A DNA stretch of 50,171 nt, taken from Microvirga zambiensis WSM3693 (GTDB lineage Bacteria > Pseudomonadota > Alphaproteobacteria > Rhizobiales > Beijerinckiaceae). The position numbers and the translations under genes were made by a program. The DNA lies in assembly GCF_016735695.1 (NCBI RefSeq), contig NZ_JAERQD010000046.1:1-50171 (forward strand), read 5' to 3'. Shown piece after piece: positions 34,034 to 41,914 of this stretch; the stretch's first letter is position 1, and each line of letters opens with the position of its first letter. A model generated the notes under the pieces. It did no database searches. It was not told the origin of the DNA and saw nothing but the letters and a program-made list of their open reading frames with translations.

Positions 34034-34567
34034 TCAGGCGGCGCTGTTTGTCGGCATCGGAATGACTTCGGTGCCGTCCTTAAACCTGACACCGGCGATT
34101 ACTTTGGGCAACTGGTTTTCGCCCATCAGCCGCCGCCAGCTTTTCGCGACTGCCATCACAATCTCGAATACCATCAGCCGCGCTGTTGTCGGCTACAGCG
34201 CCCCCTTGGTGCGCACGGTCCGGTGCCGCACGGTTGCGAACACTCTTTCAATGGGATTTGTCGGCCGCAGATGGACTCAATGCTCAACGGGCCAATCGTA
34301 GAAGGCCAGCAGCGCCCGCTGGTCCTTGTGCACGCACTCCACGGCTTTTGGATAGCGCGCCTGATAGGCTTCGGCGAACAGATCGATGGCAACTTCGGCT
34401 TGCGCTCGTGTCGGGGCGAGATAGATCTCCCGCAGGGAAGCCTTCATCCCCGACTGCACGGATTTCGGCACCTTGTTGAGGACGTTGGTGGTCTTGTGCA
34501 GCCAGCAGCGCTGATGATGCGTGCCGGGAAAGAGCTCATCGAGTGCCTTCGAGAAGCCGGGAGGCAA
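34034..34567 (-). pseudogene. IS256-family (mutator-type) transposase, 3' fragment with two nonsense codons
   Basis: The minus strand reads GFSKALDELFPGTHHQRCWL, VLNKVPKSVQSGMKASLREI, YDWPVEH, then a TGA where the conserved Trp of EHW belongs. It continues VHLRPTNPIERVFATVRHRT and VRTKGAL, then a TAG, then PTTARLMVFEIVMAVAKSWR and ends near PMPTNSAA. This is the C-terminal half of an IS256-type transposase, in one unbroken frame apart from the two stops. The N-terminal half is missing. Homology ends close to 34565, inside the last codons of the adjacent C-S lyase frame, which marks a junction. Confidence 0.85.
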
Positions 34568-35675
34568 TCGCTGCCTCCATACGATCTAGGCCTTCTATCA
34601 ACGTCGCTCGGCTGCAGCCAAAATTAAGCCGGACATATTTGCTATAGACCTCGCCGAATTCATGCCCAGCACTGAGACCGACTTTTGCATTATCGAGAAA
34701 GAATTGCTGTGGGTCAGGTAGGTTAAGCTCGGAGCAATCCAGCCACGCCAGGAATGTCGCCTGTGGTTTCTTCATCTTGATGCTGGGAAAGCGCGCCGAG
34801 ATCGTGTCGACGAGGTAATCGCGATTAGCTTGCAGATAATCTAAAAGGTCCCTCTTCCAAGATTCCGCCCTGCTGAACGCAGCCAACGTCGCTTCCAGAC
34901 CAAGAACATTGACACTGTCGACCATTCCAAGTCGCGACGCAGCAAATCGGTCCCGGATCTCCGGATTCTGAATGATGGCGAAGGCGGTTTTTAGGCCAGG
35001 TATATTATAGGTTTTAGCAGCTGACATCAGGGTGATGGTGCGCCATGCCACATCCGAACTTAGCGATGCGATCGGTGTGTGTACGTTGCTATCGAAGAGA
35101 AGGTCGCAATGAATTTCATCGGAGATGATGACCCTTCCCTCGGTCGCGGCAGCAATGTCATGTAGCTCCTCAGGGGTGTAGACCTTGCCTGTCGGATTGT
35201 GCGGATTACAAAGTAGGAATGCACGTGATGCCGCAAGCTTCTGGAGATCGTCCTTGCTCAGATCTGACGCGTTGATGTCAATGCGGCGGAGGTTCCAATG
35301 ATCAGGAGCTTTGAGGATTGGCCGGTAAATCGGGCTCTGGATCGCGAGAGTGTCACCCGGCTCGAGCATCGCCTTAATGGCCATGTTGAAACCTGGCTCT
35401 ACCCCCGGTAAGAATACAATGTCTTCCGGTTGGATGATCCATTGGTATATCCTCGCCAGATCGGCAACAATTTGTGCCCTCAGCTGGTCGCGCGCGACAC
35501 CATAACCAAGAATTGGATGTTCGAGTCGCTCGACAATTGCCTCGATAATTTCGGGGGCCGCTGCGAAATCCATGTCGGCGACCCACATCGGCAACACGTC
35601 GGCTGAATACTTGCTCCATTTGGAGCTGCCGGTACCGCGCCGTTCTATCGGAGTATCAAAGTTGTAAGTCATCAT
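34536..35675 (-). CDS. PatB/MalY-like PLP-dependent C-S lyase or aminotransferase
   Basis: A 379-residue fold-type I PLP enzyme of the PatB/MalY group. Motifs: MWVADMDFAAAPEIIEAI near the N-terminus, the CNPHNPTGKVYT block, ISDEIHCDLLF (PLP Asp), and the Schiff-base Lys221 in SAAKTYNIPG. PatB-type enzymes cleave cystathionine, cysteine or S-conjugates to pyruvate, ammonia and a thiol. The natural protein probably ends near EAAIASR; the last residues RLLEGTR are read from the IS256 fragment. The gene is visibly richer in A+T than its neighbours and sits between an IS fragment and a truncated dapA-like gene, so it looks recently acquired. A regulator is not seen beside it. Confidence 0.88.
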   Translation of the reverse strand: MMTYNFDTPIERRGTGSSKWSKYSADVLPMWVADMDFAAAPEIIEAIVERLEHPILGYGVARDQLRAQIVADLARIYQWIIQPEDIVFLPGVEPGFNMAIKAMLEPGDTLAIQSPIYRPILKAPDHWNLRRIDINASDLSKDDLQKLAASRAFLLCNPHNPTGKVYTPEELHDIAAATEGRVIISDEIHCDLLFDSNVHTPIASLSSDVAWRTITLMSAAKTYNIPGLKTAFAIIQNPEIRDRFAASRLGMVDSVNVLGLEATLAAFSRAESWKRDLLDYLQANRDYLVDTISARFPSIKMKKPQATFLAWLDCSELNLPDPQQFFLDNAKVGLSAGHEFGEVYSKYVRLNFGCSRATLIEGLDRMEAAIASRLLEGTR

Positions 35676-35717
35676 GTGCAGCTTAATTGTTCGTGGGATT
35701 TAATGTGGTGGCAGGTT

Positions 35718-35966
35718 TTACTGTCGCGCCTTCATCGACCGAGATCCGCAGCGCGCAATGGTGCGGCGGATCACATGGATCGCTTCGGCTTGGGTGAGCT
35801 TTGGCGCGTCGCCCATCATCCCAAGGATGGTCAGGCCAACAGCTCCCTTGTCGAAGTAGAAGTCAACCATCGAGTCGATGCTGGCGTCGTCAATCTGCAT
35901 CGTCTCGGTGAACGGCGTGGCGGCAATGACAAAGACGCCTGCGGTCTGGATATCGATCAACGGCAT
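35718..35966 (-). pseudogene. DapA-family gene, copy 2, truncated after about 75 residues
   Basis: The 82-residue frame MPLIDIQTAGVFVIAATPFT... matches the N-terminus of the intact DapA-like protein at 30051-30977, including the unusual LGMMGDAPKLTQAEA block and the HVIRRTIARCG helix. Homology then stops and the last residues (SRSMKARQ) are unrelated. The Schiff-base Lys region is missing, so the product cannot be active. The cut coincides with the edge of the A+T-rich block holding the C-S lyase and IS256 fragment. Confidence 0.85.
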
Positions 35967-35978
35967 TGGAACTTCCTG

Positions 35979-37337
35979 TTAGGCGAACCAGTGCGAGGAG
36001 CCTCGGCCGACGTAGCGGCCTTCTCCTGGCGCGTTGACCACGGCGCTGCCGTCCCATGCCAATTTGCCGCCCACATAGGTGCGCGTCACGCGGCACTCGA
36101 ACCGCCGCCCGTCGAAGGGGCTCCAGTTGAGCTCATCATGGGCGTTGCGGGCGTCCCAAAGCATCGGCTCAGGGGATAGGATAGTGAGGTCCGCGTCCGC
36201 GCCGGGGCGAATAGCTCCCTTTTGCGGCCACAGGCCGATGAACCGGGCTGGCCTTTCCGCCAGTTGCTGGGCCGTCAGCAGTGGAGCATTGAGACCCCGC
36301 GCTTCTGCGCCGGTAAAGAAGGCAGGAAGAAGGGTTTCAAGTCCCGGCACGCCAGCTCCCGCGTCGAAGATCGACTCGGTGAACTTGTTGTCGATGGGCC
36401 AGCTCGAGTGATCGGAGCTGACGAAGGCGACGCGGTTAGAAGTCACCTCGTTCCATAGCGCATCGATTTGACCGGGGCGGATCGGCGGGTTGACCTTCAT
36501 TCTCGCGCCCAGCGCCGGACCGTCCGTGGCGGGATCGAACCAAAGGTAATGGACGCAAAGCTCGCCCGTCGCCCGATACCCATCCTGCTTGTAGTGATCG
36601 ACGAGTTGGAACCCGCGGGAGGAGGTCAGGTGCACGATGTGGGCGTGAGCGCCGGAGGCAGCGCCCAGCTCGAGAAAGTGAGCCGTCGAGGCCAGCTCGG
36701 CGGCAAGGGGGCGGCTGGCGGAATGGGCTTCGATGCCGCTCTCGGCAGCGTTCCGCGCGCGGGCGATGCGGGCGCGTACGATCTCCTGGTCTTCGTTATG
36801 CAGCCCCAGAGGAATGTTCGTTGGCGCAAGAGCTTCCAGCAGATCAAAGGCCTGGTCGGCTGCGATGCGCGGAAAGCGGGTCGGGCTGCTCTCGAAGCCG
36901 GAGATCTTAAAGGCGACAACTCCGCGCTCGATCAGGGGAATGACGTCCTCGGCCGACTGTCCAGGCATGATCGTGGCATAGAGCGCCACATTGGCGTGCG
37001 CATGCTCGCTGATTGCCCCGACTTTCGCCTCCAGACGCTCCACTGTGTGGAGCGGGTCGGGATTGTCGTAGGGCATGTCCACAATGGTCGTGACACCCCC
37101 CGCCACGGCCGAGCGGGTGGTGGAGCGCAGGCCGGGAAGTCCGCCATAGCTGCCCGCATGAGTTTGCCCATCGATGATTCCAGGTAGAACGTAGCTCCCG
37201 GAGGCATCGAACGTCTCTGCGGCTTGCGGAGCGTCGCCGGTTCCGACCGCCGCGATCCGGCCTGCCTTCACGGCAACCCAGCCGTTCTCGATCGGCCCAT
37301 CAGGGGTAACAATTGTGCCAAAAATGATCTGATCCAT
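35979..37337 (-). CDS. Dihydropyrimidinase/hydantoinase-like amidohydrolase, copy 2
   Basis: A 452-residue paralogue of the 30978-32351 protein, colinear through at least the first 150 residues. First metal motif GIIDGQTHA with Gln58 in place of His, Lys144 in VAFKISGFE, GLHNEDQEIV, HAHIVHLTSS and VSSDHSSWPIDNKF. The ATG at 37337 is preceded by AAGGG at about 10 bases and lies two bases after the racemase stop; the longer upstream frame is a shadow of the racemase gene. The order racemase, amidohydrolase, (truncated) DapA-like gene mirrors the other module and recalls hydantoin utilisation sets, where a racemase supplies one enantiomer to the ring-opening enzyme. Confidence 0.88.
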   Translation of the reverse strand: MDQIIFGTIVTPDGPIENGWVAVKAGRIAAVGTGDAPQAAETFDASGSYVLPGIIDGQTHAGSYGGLPGLRSTTRSAVAGGVTTIVDMPYDNPDPLHTVERLEAKVGAISEHAHANVALYATIMPGQSAEDVIPLIERGVVAFKISGFESSPTRFPRIAADQAFDLLEALAPTNIPLGLHNEDQEIVRARIARARNAAESGIEAHSASRPLAAELASTAHFLELGAASGAHAHIVHLTSSRGFQLVDHYKQDGYRATGELCVHYLWFDPATDGPALGARMKVNPPIRPGQIDALWNEVTSNRVAFVSSDHSSWPIDNKFTESIFDAGAGVPGLETLLPAFFTGAEARGLNAPLLTAQQLAERPARFIGLWPQKGAIRPGADADLTILSPEPMLWDARNAHDELNWSPFDGRRFECRVTRTYVGGKLAWDGSAVVNAPGEGRYVGRGSSHWFA

Positions 37338-37339
37338 GC

Positions 37340-38002
37340 TCAGCGGGCCCTTCTGCGATATTGGAGATCGAGGTTGGTGCAGGCGAGAGCGACGCCGGCC
37401 TGCACCGGGTCGACGATCGGCAGGCCCAACTCCGCTTCCATGGCGGCGCGATAGCTTCCCAGCCCGGCGCATCCGAGAATGATCACATCGGCGCCGTCCT
37501 CGTCACGCAGCAATCTGCCGGTTCGCACGACGGTCTCAACCACGTTGCTGGACATGAGTTGTGGAATGGTCATGTCGATGGACCGATCGCCGGCCAACCG
37601 GCCGTCGAGCTTGATCTTTTCAAGATAACGCAGATGGCGGGCGATGGACGAGGGGCCGAGCGACACGATGCCAAAGCGATGGCCCAAGCCGAGGGCTGCC
37701 AAGTAGGCGGATTCCGCAATTCCCACTACTGGTTTGTCCGTCGCTTCACGGACCAGATCGATTCCGGGGTCGGAGAAGCAGCCCAGCACGAAGGCGGCCG
37801 CATCGGACTGGCCGACCGCTTCCAGGATGTGCGGAACGACCTCAACGACGTGCTCGTCAGTCTCAATCCCGGGAGGCGACTTCGCCAACTCAGTACAGCG
37901 GATATCATGACGGGTGCTTGCCCGGACGATACTAAGGCATGCCTCCATGGAGCGCGTCATGGAGGAGGAGCTGTTCGGGTTGATAACAAGAATGTCCGCC
38001 AT
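37340..38002 (-). CDS. Asp/Glu/hydantoin racemase family protein
   Basis: A 220-residue racemase. It starts MADILVINPNSSSSMTRSME, the usual opening of hydantoin racemases, and has both catalytic Cys residues: Cys75 in VLGCFSDPG and Cys178 in ILGCAGLG. GIAESAYLAALGLGHRFGIV is also typical. Hydantoin racemases convert D- and L-5-substituted hydantoins. The gene is first in the minus-strand pair with the amidohydrolase and divergent from a GntR regulator. The pairing makes a cyclic ureide or related compound the likely substrate, but family members also include racemases of other kinds. Confidence 0.9.
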   Translation of the reverse strand: MADILVINPNSSSSMTRSMEACLSIVRASTRHDIRCTELAKSPPGIETDEHVVEVVPHILEAVGQSDAAAFVLGCFSDPGIDLVREATDKPVVGIAESAYLAALGLGHRFGIVSLGPSSIARHLRYLEKIKLDGRLAGDRSIDMTIPQLMSSNVVETVVRTGRLLRDEDGADVIILGCAGLGSYRAAMEAELGLPIVDPVQAGVALACTNLDLQYRRRAR

Positions 38003-38017
38003 AGCGCACCTGGATTT

Positions 38018-38039
38018 GAATATACCACGTGATATACTA
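38018..38039. promoter_or_regulatory. Near-perfect palindrome in the racemase/GntR divergent promoter
   Basis: TATACCACGTGATATA (38021-38036) is a 16-base palindrome with one mismatched pair around a CACGTG core. It lies between the racemase start (38002) and the divergent GntR start (38163), where a GntR-type repressor would bind. A related 13-base motif occurs at 40762-40774. Confidence 0.5.
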
Positions 38040-38162
38040 CCTGCGGGAACGCGTCAAAGGCACGCCCCGGCAAGCGTAGCCAAAGCTGGTCGGCTGTCCT
38101 ATTGTTGCGTCTGCAGCGTAGCCAGAGAAGCTGACACTGAGTTCGTTGTTGAGGATAAGAGT

Positions 38163-38852
38163 TTGGTGGATCAGGAAGTATCGGGCAAACGCAGCAAGTC
38201 GCTGATGGATCGGGCTTACGCGATCCTTCGCCAGCGGATCATTACTGGGCAGCTGGCGCCTGGGGCGGAAATGTCCGAGCTGGAGCTAGCCGAGCAGCTC
38301 TCGATGAGCAAGACGCCGGTGCGCGAGGCCCTGGCTCGCCTGGGACTTGAAGGACTTGTCGAGGCCTTCCCGCGCCGGGGGTATCGCGTCACGGCCGTGA
38401 CCATCAAGGACGTGAACGACCTCTTCGCCGTCCGGGCGATGCTGGAGGGAACGGCAGGAGCCATGGCTGCAGTCAATCTCACAGATGCCGAACTCGACCG
38501 GCTTGAGGCCTTGGCCGACGCCAGCTACGTGGTTGGTGAGAACGTGAGCGTTCAGTCCTTTGTGGAGGCCAATGAGGAATTCCACTCGGAGATCGCCAGA
38601 GCCTCGCGCAATCCGCGGCTCTACGGGCTGGTCATGAGCCATCTTGAGGAATGTGCCCGTTTCTTCTACATGGGCGCCCAAGCGCGGGACGTGAACCCGG
38701 AAACCAACACCGACCACCACCGGATCGTCGACGTGCTGCGCGGCCGGGATCCGGAGAAGGCCCGCGCCGTGATGGTCGAGCACAACGAGAATACCCGGCG
38801 TGGCCTTCTCCAGGCGCTGATCGGCAGACAGGACAGCGGCTTGGCCCTCTAG
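38163..38852 (+). CDS. GntR-family transcriptional regulator, FCD subfamily, second
   Basis: A 229-residue FadR/FCD-type regulator. The winged helix reads LMDRAYAILRQRIITGQLAP, then SMSKTPVREALARLGLEGLV and AFPRRGYRVTAVT. The FCD domain has NEEFHSEIARASRNPRLYGL and NTDHHRIVDVLRGRDPEKAR with metal-type His residues. No ATG precedes the HTH in a suitable place. TTG at 38163 has GAGGA seven bases upstream and is chosen; GTG at 38166 is the alternative. The long frame upstream to 37914 runs through the racemase gene and is not used. It is divergent from the racemase/amidohydrolase genes and convergent with the fused ATPase gene. Ligand unknown. Confidence 0.9.
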   Translation: MVDQEVSGKRSKSLMDRAYAILRQRIITGQLAPGAEMSELELAEQLSMSKTPVREALARLGLEGLVEAFPRRGYRVTAVTIKDVNDLFAVRAMLEGTAGAMAAVNLTDAELDRLEALADASYVVGENVSVQSFVEANEEFHSEIARASRNPRLYGLVMSHLEECARFFYMGAQARDVNPETNTDHHRIVDVLRGRDPEKARAVMVEHNENTRRGLLQALIGRQDSGLAL

Positions 38853-38878
38853 GGAAAGGGCTAGCTCCCCGCTGTGAC

Positions 38879-40693
38879 TCAACTCCAGTCAATGTCCCAC
38901 GCCTGCACGAAATGGCCGGGTTGGGCCTCCATGTAGCGGCGAACCGGTGGAACATAGCTGGGGGGCCTGATGGGGCTCTTGATCTCATCGCTTGTAACAG
39001 CCCTGCGAACGTGCCGCCGGGCCAGATCAGCGACCGGAACGGCCGCCAACAGGCGCTTGGTGTAAGGATGCTGCGGATTGCCGAAGATTGCCTCGCGCGG
39101 TCCGATTTCGACGATTTCACCGAGATACATGACCGCGACGCGGTGGCTGACCCGCTCGACGACCGCCATGTCATGGGAAATGAATAGATAGCCTAGCTTG
39201 AGGGTGTCCTGCAGCTCGAGCATCAGGTTGATGACTTGGGCCTTGACGGAAACGTCCAGCGCCGACACCGCTTCGTCCGCGACGATGAGGCCTGGGTTCA
39301 GGGCTAGAGCTCGGGCGATGGCGACGCGTTGGCGCTGACCGCCGGAGAATTCATGCGGGAAACGCTTGGCCATGTCGGGATGAAGGCCGACGCGCTCAAG
39401 CAGCGCTGCAACCTGCATGCCAGCTTCAGCACGGGTGGCGAGCCTATGCGCTAGAAGCGGTTCGGCGATGGCCTCACCGATCCGCATGCGGGGGTTGAGG
39501 CTTGAGAAGGGATCTTGGAAGATCATCTGCATGCGCTTGCGCTTTTCGGACAGCGCGCGCCGGGGCAGTGCTAGCACATCCTCGCCTTCGATACGGATGG
39601 AGCCGCTGGTTGGCTCGACGAGGCGCAGGATGGATCGGCCCGTCGTGGATTTCCCGCATCCGGATTCGCCGACCAGAGACAGCGTTTCGCCGGCCTGCAA
39701 CTGGAACGACACGTTCTCGACGGCGTGAACACGGCCGGTGACCCTGCCGAGAATACCCGAGCGGATGTCGAATCGGGTTACCAAGTCTCTGACCTCAAGG
39801 ACGGGCCTGCCGGGTGCGACGGTGTCGCGGCCTTCGCGCGGCGGTGTGAGTTGGCCGGTCTTGACATCAATAATTGGGAACGCGGCCGGACGCACGTGGT
39901 CCTTCATGCCCCCCAACTGTGGCACGGCCGACAGCAGGGCCCGCGTATACGGATGTTGAGAACGTTGGAAGATTGCCTCGGTCGTACCCGTCTCCAGAGC
40001 CTGCGACCGATACATGACGACGGTGCGGTCAGCGATTTCGGCCACGACACCCATGTCATGGGTGATGAAGAGGACCGCCATCTCCTGTTCCCGCTGCAGC
40101 TCCTTGATCAGGTCCAGGATTTGCGCCTGAATGGTCACGTCGAGCGCCGTGGTCGGCTCGTCCGCAATGAGCAGTTTAGGACGGCAAGAGAGCGCCATGG
40201 CGATCATGACGCGCTGAAGCATTCCGCCCGAGAGCTGGTGCGGATATTCGCCGAAACGGCTCCGGGCTGCCGGAATGCGGACCCGGTCGAGCAGCCGAAC
40301 CGTCTCAGCCCGAGCCTCGGCCTTGGATAGGTTGCGGTGGGTAATCAAAGCTTCCTGGATCTGCCGCCCGATTGTGAGCACCGGATTGAGGCTCGTCATG
40401 GGCTCCTGGAAGATCATTCCGATCTCATCGCCCCGTATGGCCTGCATCTGCGTTTCGGCGAGCGTAAGAAGATCACGCCCCTCGAGTAGTATCTGCCCCG
40501 TCACGCGGCTGGATCGCGGAGGCAGCAGCCCCATGATCGACAAGGCCGTGATGCTTTTGCCTGAACCTGACTCCCCCACGAGGGCGACCGTTTCTCCGGC
40601 GTCGATGTGAAAGCTGACGTCGTTTACGACCGTGTTCCAAATGCCATCCCGACGGAACTGGGTCGTCAGGCCTTTGATCGAAAGAACGGGCAC
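38879..40693 (-). CDS. Fused double ATP-binding subunit of peptide ABC transporter (GsiA-like), third importer
   Basis: A 604-residue protein with two full ATPase domains. First: Walker A GESGSGKS, FQEPMTSLNPVLT, LSGGMLQRVM, LLIADEPTTALD. Second: GESGCGKS, FQDPFSSLNPRMR, FSGGQRQRVA, LIVADEAVSALD. The layout matches GsiA of glutathione importers. GTG at 40693 (VPVLSIKGLTTQF) has GGAG six bases upstream; the TTG at 40705 is part of that site. The gene is divergent from the rhodanese gene and separated by it from the matching binding protein and permeases, which lack an ATPase of their own. It is therefore the likely engine of the importer at 41.9-45.4 kb. Confidence 0.9.
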   Translation of the reverse strand: MPVLSIKGLTTQFRRDGIWNTVVNDVSFHIDAGETVALVGESGSGKSITALSIMGLLPPRSSRVTGQILLEGRDLLTLAETQMQAIRGDEIGMIFQEPMTSLNPVLTIGRQIQEALITHRNLSKAEARAETVRLLDRVRIPAARSRFGEYPHQLSGGMLQRVMIAMALSCRPKLLIADEPTTALDVTIQAQILDLIKELQREQEMAVLFITHDMGVVAEIADRTVVMYRSQALETGTTEAIFQRSQHPYTRALLSAVPQLGGMKDHVRPAAFPIIDVKTGQLTPPREGRDTVAPGRPVLEVRDLVTRFDIRSGILGRVTGRVHAVENVSFQLQAGETLSLVGESGCGKSTTGRSILRLVEPTSGSIRIEGEDVLALPRRALSEKRKRMQMIFQDPFSSLNPRMRIGEAIAEPLLAHRLATRAEAGMQVAALLERVGLHPDMAKRFPHEFSGGQRQRVAIARALALNPGLIVADEAVSALDVSVKAQVINLMLELQDTLKLGYLFISHDMAVVERVSHRVAVMYLGEIVEIGPREAIFGNPQHPYTKRLLAAVPVADLARRHVRRAVTSDEIKSPIRPPSYVPPVRRYMEAQPGHFVQAWDIDWS

Positions 40694-40761
40694 GTAAATC
40701 TCCAAGGGGGGCAGGCATGTCCTATTGCATCGCCCTGGCTGGTAAAAGTCAATCTAAGATG

Positions 40762-40774
40762 CTACGTAATATAT
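40762..40774. promoter_or_regulatory. Motif CTACGTAATATAT in the ATPase/rhodanese promoter region
   Basis: It matches the right half of the 38-kb palindrome (CCACGTGATATAC) in 10 of 13 positions, giving a common pattern C-Y-ACGT-R-ATATA-Y. It lies 23 bases before the rhodanese GTG and about 70 bases before the divergent ATPase start, suggesting that the nearby GntR regulator controls both promoters. Confidence 0.4.
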
Positions 40775-40796
40775 CAAGCCGTTTCAGGGGGCACGA

Positions 40797-41654
40797 GTGA
40801 GTGACGACCTTCGCAGCAAGGTGCTGCTGACACCCGAGCAGCTACACGAACTGATGCAGGGCGGCCGAGACATGACCATCTTGGCCATACAGTCCATCAA
40901 TCCCTATACTGGGAAGCCGTCCATCCGCGACGTTCGTATTCCGGGAGCGATCGACGCGGAAGCCTATACGGATTTCCAGGCGCCGTCGTCGCCAACAGGG
41001 GGGCAGCGTCCATTGCCGATGCTGGCCGACCTGCAGGCTGCAGCGAGACGGTGGGGTCTGCGCAAGGACAGGCTGATTGTCATCTATGACAGTGACCGGA
41101 GCATGACAGCAGCGCGCGCCTGGTGGGTTCTGCGCTGGGCAGGGTTGCCGGACGTTCGCGTGCTGGACGGCGGGCTCCCAGCATGGCAGGCGGCCGGATT
41201 GCCTCTGACCAGTGAAGTGCCTACGCAGGAACCCAGCGACATCACCCTCTCAGTAGGGCACATGCCAGAACTGGATGCCGATGGGGCGGCGCAAATGGCT
41301 TGGGAGGGCGTTTTGCTCGATGCTCGGATCCGGCCAAATTATATCGGCGGAACGACGGCTCCGGGTACCCCGGCGCGAGGACATATTCCCGGGGCGATCA
41401 GCGCGCCAGCTCCTGACAACGTAACGGATTATGGCAATTTCACCGACAGCAAGACGCTTCGGGAAATGTACCGCGTGCTGGGGGCGGATGGCAGCAAGTC
41501 GGTGGGTGTTTACTGCGGGGCGGGCATGTCGGCAGCTCACTCGGTGCTCGCATTGGCCGCTATCGGCATCGACGCTGCAATGTATCCCGGTTCGTGGTCG
41601 CACTGGATCACAGATCCCGAGAGGCCCGTTGTGACAGGTGGCCACCCGGGCTAG
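40797..41654 (+). CDS. Two-domain sulfurtransferase (rhodanese)
   Basis: A 285-residue tandem rhodanese. The N-domain contains RIPGAIDAEAYTDF and VIYDSDRSMTAARAWWVLRW without catalytic Cys, as usual for the inactive half. The C-domain has LLDARIRPNYIGG, RGHIPGAISAP and the active-site loop VYCGAGMSAAHSVLAL with Cys240. GTG start preceded by AGGGGG. Rhodaneses transfer sulfane sulfur from thiosulfate or 3-mercaptopyruvate to a thiophilic acceptor. A gene for sulfur transfer beside a GsiA-like ATPase and importer could mean that the imported compound contains sulfur; this is inference. The PatB-like C-S lyase at 34.5 kb would fit the same idea. Confidence 0.88.
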   Translation: MSDDLRSKVLLTPEQLHELMQGGRDMTILAIQSINPYTGKPSIRDVRIPGAIDAEAYTDFQAPSSPTGGQRPLPMLADLQAAARRWGLRKDRLIVIYDSDRSMTAARAWWVLRWAGLPDVRVLDGGLPAWQAAGLPLTSEVPTQEPSDITLSVGHMPELDADGAAQMAWEGVLLDARIRPNYIGGTTAPGTPARGHIPGAISAPAPDNVTDYGNFTDSKTLREMYRVLGADGSKSVGVYCGAGMSAAHSVLALAAIGIDAAMYPGSWSHWITDPERPVVTGGHPG

Positions 41655-41772
41655 GTTCACGCATGCGGCCGACAGGCTACCGAAGAGGCCAAGCTCCGGA
41701 GGAGTGCTCAATGTCTGTGCAGCTCGCCCAGAAATCGCACACTGCCTAAACTTTACACCTCTAGCTAGGTAG

Positions 41773-41790
41773 GATATTTCCTGGAATATC
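41773..41790. promoter_or_regulatory. Imperfect palindrome upstream of the third binding protein
   Basis: GATATT (41773-41778) and AATATC (41785-41790) are inverted copies around a 6-base centre, 125 bases before the binding-protein start. It is one of few A/T-rich spots in the region. A regulator site is possible but unproven. Confidence 0.3.
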
Positions 41791-41914
41791 AGCAGAGATA
41801 TGTCTCTGATCCTGTATCCTCCGCCTGCCGATCGCCGGAGAGGGTCGAATATCGGGGACCGCAAGAAGCCTATTTGACCGCAACCCGTCACCAGACCACG
41901 AAGGGCCCACTCGA

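Noticed and set aside
37914..38162. Upstream extension of the second GntR frame
   Set aside because: It crosses the divergent racemase gene and the palindromic promoter; TTG 38163 with GAGGA gives the usual GntR N-terminus.
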